Shown piece by piece: positions 59,794 through 64,000 of a DNA stretch of 64,000 nucleotides. The position numbers and the translations under genes are program-made. Under the pieces are notes generated by a model. It was given only the letters and a program-made list of their open reading frames with translations, was not told the origin of the DNA and searched no databases. Every line of letters begins with the position of its first letter. Position 1 is the stretch's first letter. Origin of the DNA: Mytilus californianus (taxonomy: Eukaryota > Mollusca > Bivalvia > Mytilida > Mytilidae); assembly GCF_021869535.1 (NCBI RefSeq), contig NW_026262712.1:112465640-112529639 (forward strand), read 5' to 3'.

Positions 59794-62297
59794 CTATTGT
59801 TTAGCAATTAACCCATCAGTAAGCAGCATCCTCAGTTTCCTCCAAGTATCATCCAAATCCTCTAGATTTGTCGGCCATTGTACAACAAATGCATAATTCC
59901 AAATGTACGAAAACTCTACAGGAATGTCAGTTATTGTTATATTTTTTGTAATGAAAATAATACGCTCAAGATTTTTTGTAATTCTCTCATATTTTGCCCT
60001 GTCAAGTTCAAACATGCAATCACGTGACGATAGGAATTCAGGCGTGATGAGAAATATAATGGCTCTACTGTTTTGAATGCTTTCTGCCTCGTTGTCCGCT
60101 TGACTCGGTCCAGGTAAAAAATCTCGATCTTTTATACACATCGTCAGTCCCCACTCGGTCTCAAGTTTTGGTATTAATACATTTTTAATCCAAATGACAA
60201 TATCCCCTTCATATGAGATATACACGTCATATTGGTAAATCCTCCAGACTTTGCGCTCAACAACACGTCGAATTACTCCATAAATAGAAAAGATGATTTT
60301 CCATCTCCTGTTATAGGCTAAAAGTAACAGTGAGATCGTGATAAATGTCGATAATAATGTTGATGCAAAAGTTAACCACATAGTATTCTTACAGTCAGCA
60401 AACAAGTCATATAGAGAGTTGTATGCAATAAGTGTGTCAATAACTGTTCCGTTGGACAATTTACATTTATATGATCGGCTGTCGAGATTAACCTTTGTAG
60501 TCTGTATCCATCTTATCAAGTCTATATTGTCACAATTGCACTCAAGTGCATTATCAGTGAGCTGTAACGTCATTCCATGACGCTCTTGCATCTTATCTGC
60601 CCAGCCCCTGATGGTTGAACTTACACTTGTCAATCGATTCTTCCTTACGTCAAGCATCTTTACTTTAGTATGATCGCTCAGTTGAACCGGAATAGACTGA
60701 AGTGAATTTTTACTTAAAAAAAGATATGTCAAGTTTGGCATTGGATTTAATAGGTCGTCCGGAAAATACCAAATATCAATTTCAGATATATCCATTGACT
60801 GGATAGATCTTATACCTTTAAAGAACTGATTTCCGTATAGTCTTATTGCATCATCTTGTCGGCGTTTTTCCATACAATCGTTTTCAGAGTATTATAGGAA
60901 GAACGTTTTAATTGATTCCATGCAAATGAATAGTCTCCACCATTAGAAATGAATGTTTCAACTCGAATTTGAAGAATAAGTATGGCAATATTTGAATTTG
61001 AATAAGATACATCAACATATATAAGGCTGTTATTTTTAGGAACTATTAGATATATTATTGGGAACGTATTTGCTATTGTGTAACTAAGATAAATTTTTTC
61101 AAGTGACTTTGGTAATATCACACAACTGTGAAGTGAACAATTTAAATCTGAATTTGAAGTAACTGAATTTTTCATCACATAGTTGACAGCATTATATGAA
61201 TAGTCGATCGATTTCAATTTAACAGTTTTACTAAAAAATATTTGTATCTCATTTAGATTTTTATCGCTAAAAAGCATAAACCGGTTCCTTTTAAATGAAA
61301 TATGTCGTAAACATTTCGGGTGATTGAAGGAGAACAAAGATCCAGGCTCATAATCTACTATTCCATTTTCGGATAAATCAAGATTTTCTACACAAATAGT
61401 TTTTAGGTTCTTCATTATGTCCACTGTAATTGTCAGAACATACGGGATATCGGCCCTGTCAATACTAACGTCACTCACATGACCGAAGTTTATTGTCGTA
61501 ATATTTTTATTACAGTATGGATGTAATAGTTGCAATGCGTGCTTCAAATGCATGAATGTTCCAAAAAAATCTATTACACGGAGTTTTGGAAATGGCAATA
61601 ATGCGTTATCTTCTGTAACAACAAAGTGTAACCGACAATTTCTAAGAGTCAGCTGTTCTACAGAGGATGAAAATCTCTGAAAGGTTCTATTTGACAAACG
61701 TACTAAATAACATGAGTCGAAGTGTAATTGTTTTATAATCGTCATTTTACCGAATCCGCTTCCAAAGTGTGGCAAAGGCATCATATCGATTCTTAAAAAA
61801 GACAACTCTGTCAGAATACTGAATGCATGGTCGGAATAAATATAATCCGTAACAAAATCTATCGGCTGAGGCATATTACTCCTGATATCCAATTTTGTTA
61901 AGTTTGTAATTGGATGAAATAGTTCTGCTGAATATACTTTAGATAAATTAAGTAGGTTTTCAGACATGTCGAGTATTGCAAGTTTTTGTAATCCTTCAAA
62001 TGATTTGTTAGATAAATAACAAAGTTGATTGTGACTCAGGTAAAGTTCTTGTAGGTATTTATAATTAACAAAAGAACTGTTCCAAATCATTCGTAACAGA
62101 TTAAAACTCATATCTAGAACATTTATATCTCCCGGTAAATCCTGAGGTATAAAAGTCAGTCCTTTGTTTTTACAATCTGCTATTTTTACTTCCTCATTTT
62201 CCTTAAATACATATTTGATATTGCAGTCTGATGCATATACGAATTCATTACAGATGATGATAATAGATAATACTGAATAAAGTATAATCCTCTCCAT
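59794..62297 (-). pseudogene. TLR-7: Toll-like receptor with a single frameshift
   Basis: Two frames cover the whole receptor and overlap at 60,843-60,873. The first (484 aa from the ATG at 62,297) has a signal peptide, LRR N-terminus (ASDCNIKYVFKENEE) and most LRRs. The second (359 aa) has the last LRRs, the cysteine cluster (CNC ... C ... C), TM (near 60,330) and a complete TIR with YDVYISYEG and MCIKDRDFLPG. The total length is 3n+2, so the simplest lesion is loss of one base near 60,850 where paralogues read through. It is the only copy keeping Pro in the BB loop. The acceptor CAG before the ATG is kept. It could be a true frameshift, a polymorphism or a sequence error; all other motifs look functional. 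Confidence 0.85.
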
Positions 62298-62870
62298 TTT
62301 GTGACCTGAATATCTGAAATACCCTTCTTGAAGTACTAGATGTTAAGAAGCAATCCGATCTTTATATCGTATTCATCATAGGTTTTAAGTTACATATTTA
62401 AACACAGTCAAGTAATTACAATACTTTTGCACGCATCAATAAAACACCTGTATATAATTTAAAATAGAAAGTGCCCTAACAGTAAGGAAAATGTATTATG
62501 AGGAAGAAAAACTTAAATACATCAATTTAATGGTCACATCAACAAATTAGTTGTCGGATTCCATCTGTTTAAACTCACTAGATACACGTTTGTGTGGTTT
62601 ACTAGATCTTTAGTCACCATAAACATCGTCTGACGTGTAAGTGTAGAGGTTATGTACTGGTGGTGACATTTTTGACTGATTGTCGATTTGCATGCCGGGT
62701 GATGCGTAGAAGAGACGCCATCCATATCGTTGTATGATATGGAGTTCAAGTAGAAACAACATTATACATTTCCAGGATGTCAAATAAACTTTAAGACTTT
62801 TTGAACAGAAAAAGGTTAGAACAAGCATAAATCAATGAATTCCGTTAATGTGGAGCACATGAAAAAACAG
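62298..62870. other. 5' flank of TLR-7
   Basis: On the minus strand CAG|GTCACAAA lies directly before the ATG, as in TLR-3. A donor is not obvious; GTAACT near 62,391 is a weak candidate. The two overlapping short frames at 62,534-62,828 are not supported as genes. Confidence 0.4.
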
Positions 62871-63660
62871 TTATATCTTGTCACCATCTTATGGTGTTGA
62901 TATATCTCAACTTGTAAGATTCGCTCGTGTATGTAACAACGTATTAGATTTTAGCGAGAGAAACTTTTGTATTACTGAAAAATTATTACACCAGGGTTTT
63001 CGATATCACAAACTAGTCAAAACATTAACTAAATTTTATCATCGGTACAAGGACATCATTCTTAAATATAATTCAACATGCAGACATCTTATACGTTCGG
63101 GTATTTCACATCCAATTTTTTATGGTAATATTCTTTACAAAGCACAAAAAAGTCGGCATTCACCTCAAAAGCTAACAAAATCTTTAAACAGACTTATTAA
63201 GAAGGGATATAGTTACGATACTGTTGTCAGGTCTTTAAAGATTGCACATTTTGGCATTAATATTGATTACTTATAGGGTCTTTGCATCGGAAATAAACAC
63301 ATTTATTCTAAAACCAGTTGTAGGCATGATACGGGTTATTTTGTTCTCATATATTTTATGATGGTATAATACTAAACCCCTAACGAGAGGGATTGTACTT
63401 CGTATTCATATGATGACGACATAATATTTCAATGAGTTTAATTGAGGTCTGGATCTGGCATGTCAGTAACTGCTAGTAGTCCTTTGTTAATTTATGTATC
63501 ATTGTCATTTTGTTTAGTTTCTTTTGTTGCATATTCTGACATCGGACTCGGACGTCTTTTGAACTGAGTTTTACTGTGCGTATTGTTGTGTGTTTGTTTT
63601 TTCTACATTGGCTAGAAGCGCGGGAACAGAATGTACGTCTTGTTCATTAACTGAAAAATC
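62870..63660 (+). mobile_element. Penelope-like C-terminal part and tail
   Basis: The frame 62,878-63,276 encodes a 132-aa C-terminal segment of the reverse transcriptase protein (SPSYGVDISQLVRFARVCNN; HGFRYHK-like and KFYHRYKD motifs), open to its stop. It is followed by a non-coding tail (63,277-63,660) with tagtaactgctagtag-type and catcggactcggacgtc words that recur in bivalve repeats. The N-terminal palm domain is missing, so it is a truncated copy. Confidence 0.65.
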
Positions 63661-63689
63661 TCTTTACATTAATAACAAGTTATATATAT

Positions 63690-63880
63690 TACAGTCTTTA
63701 TGTTTTCCCGTTTGAATGGTTTCACACTAGTAATTTTTGGGGCTCTTTATAGCTTGCTGTTCGGTGTGAGCCAAGGCTCCATGTTGAAGACCGTACCTTG
63801 ACCTATAATGGTTTTACAAATTGTGAATTGGATGGAGAGTTGTCTTAATGGCACTCATACCACATCTTCTTATAACTTTT
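63690..63880 (-). repeat. Dispersed repeat family A, copy 7
   Basis: Plus-strand words: ggggctctttatagcttgct, gttgaagaccgtaccttgac and ggcactcataccacatcttc. It is the inverse of the 58.7 kb copy. The remaining bases to 64,000 show no feature. Confidence 0.7.
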
Positions 63881-64000
63881 TATGGAATTTTTCAATCTAT
63901 CTACCGAATTCCTGGAACAAAACATAATTTCAACATGATTTATCATCACTGTTTTACAGAAAACCGGAATCTTCGAGATAGCAGATTGAAATGTGAAATA

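Noticed and set aside
62534-62828. Two overlapping minus-strand frames upstream of TLR-7
   Set aside because: Short, in different frames, with no recognisable motif or paralogue.

Overview
The window looks like nuclear DNA of a bivalve mollusc, most likely a mussel (Mytilidae). It is AT-rich and crowded with short dispersed repeats of a kind I recognise from mussel genomes, and it holds decayed Penelope-like and LINE reverse transcriptases. No database search was possible, so the taxon is an inference.

The main content is a tandem array of Toll-like receptor (TLR) genes, all on the minus strand and each with its whole coding region in one exon. From left to right: TLR-1 (8.28-14.53 kb, pseudogene split by a 3.9 kb insertion carrying a LINE); TLR-2 (17.55-20.03 kb, broken ectodomain but open TM-TIR half); TLR-3 (25.82-28.34 kb, intact, 840 aa); TLR-4 (38.78-40.24 kb, lacks TM and TIR); TLR-5 (44.93-47.42 kb, chimeric, one stop and one frameshift); a 5'-half fragment TLR-5b (48.18-49.05 kb); TLR-6 (52.24-54.76 kb, intact, 840 aa); TLR-7 (59.79-62.30 kb, one frameshift). 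Two sequence types are visible. Clade A is TLR-2, TLR-4 and the ectodomain of TLR-5. Clade B is TLR-3, TLR-6, TLR-5b and the TIR half of TLR-5. TLR-7 stands between them, with a TIR closest to TLR-2. Duplicated blocks include 5' and 3' flanks, so the array grew by segmental duplication, recombination and decay.

The intact genes encode type I membrane receptors: signal peptide, leucine-rich repeat (LRR) ectodomain, a single C-terminal cysteine cluster, one TM helix and a cytoplasmic TIR domain. By family knowledge they would sense ligands outside the cell or in endosomes and recruit MyD88-type adaptors. The BB-loop proline of the TIR domain is replaced in every copy where I could read it except TLR-7. 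A short 5'UTR intron with its acceptor 8 nt before the ATG is visible in TLR-3 and TLR-6.

Between the receptors lie at least seven Penelope-like fragments, one LINE, a hammerhead ribozyme-like motif (24.66 kb), two minisatellites (6.05-6.75 and 59.16-59.41 kb), several foldback elements and at least five dispersed repeat families. A broken first exon of a secreted coiled-coil protein sits on the plus strand at 35.03-35.51 kb. No CRISPR array, rRNA or convincing tRNA gene was seen.
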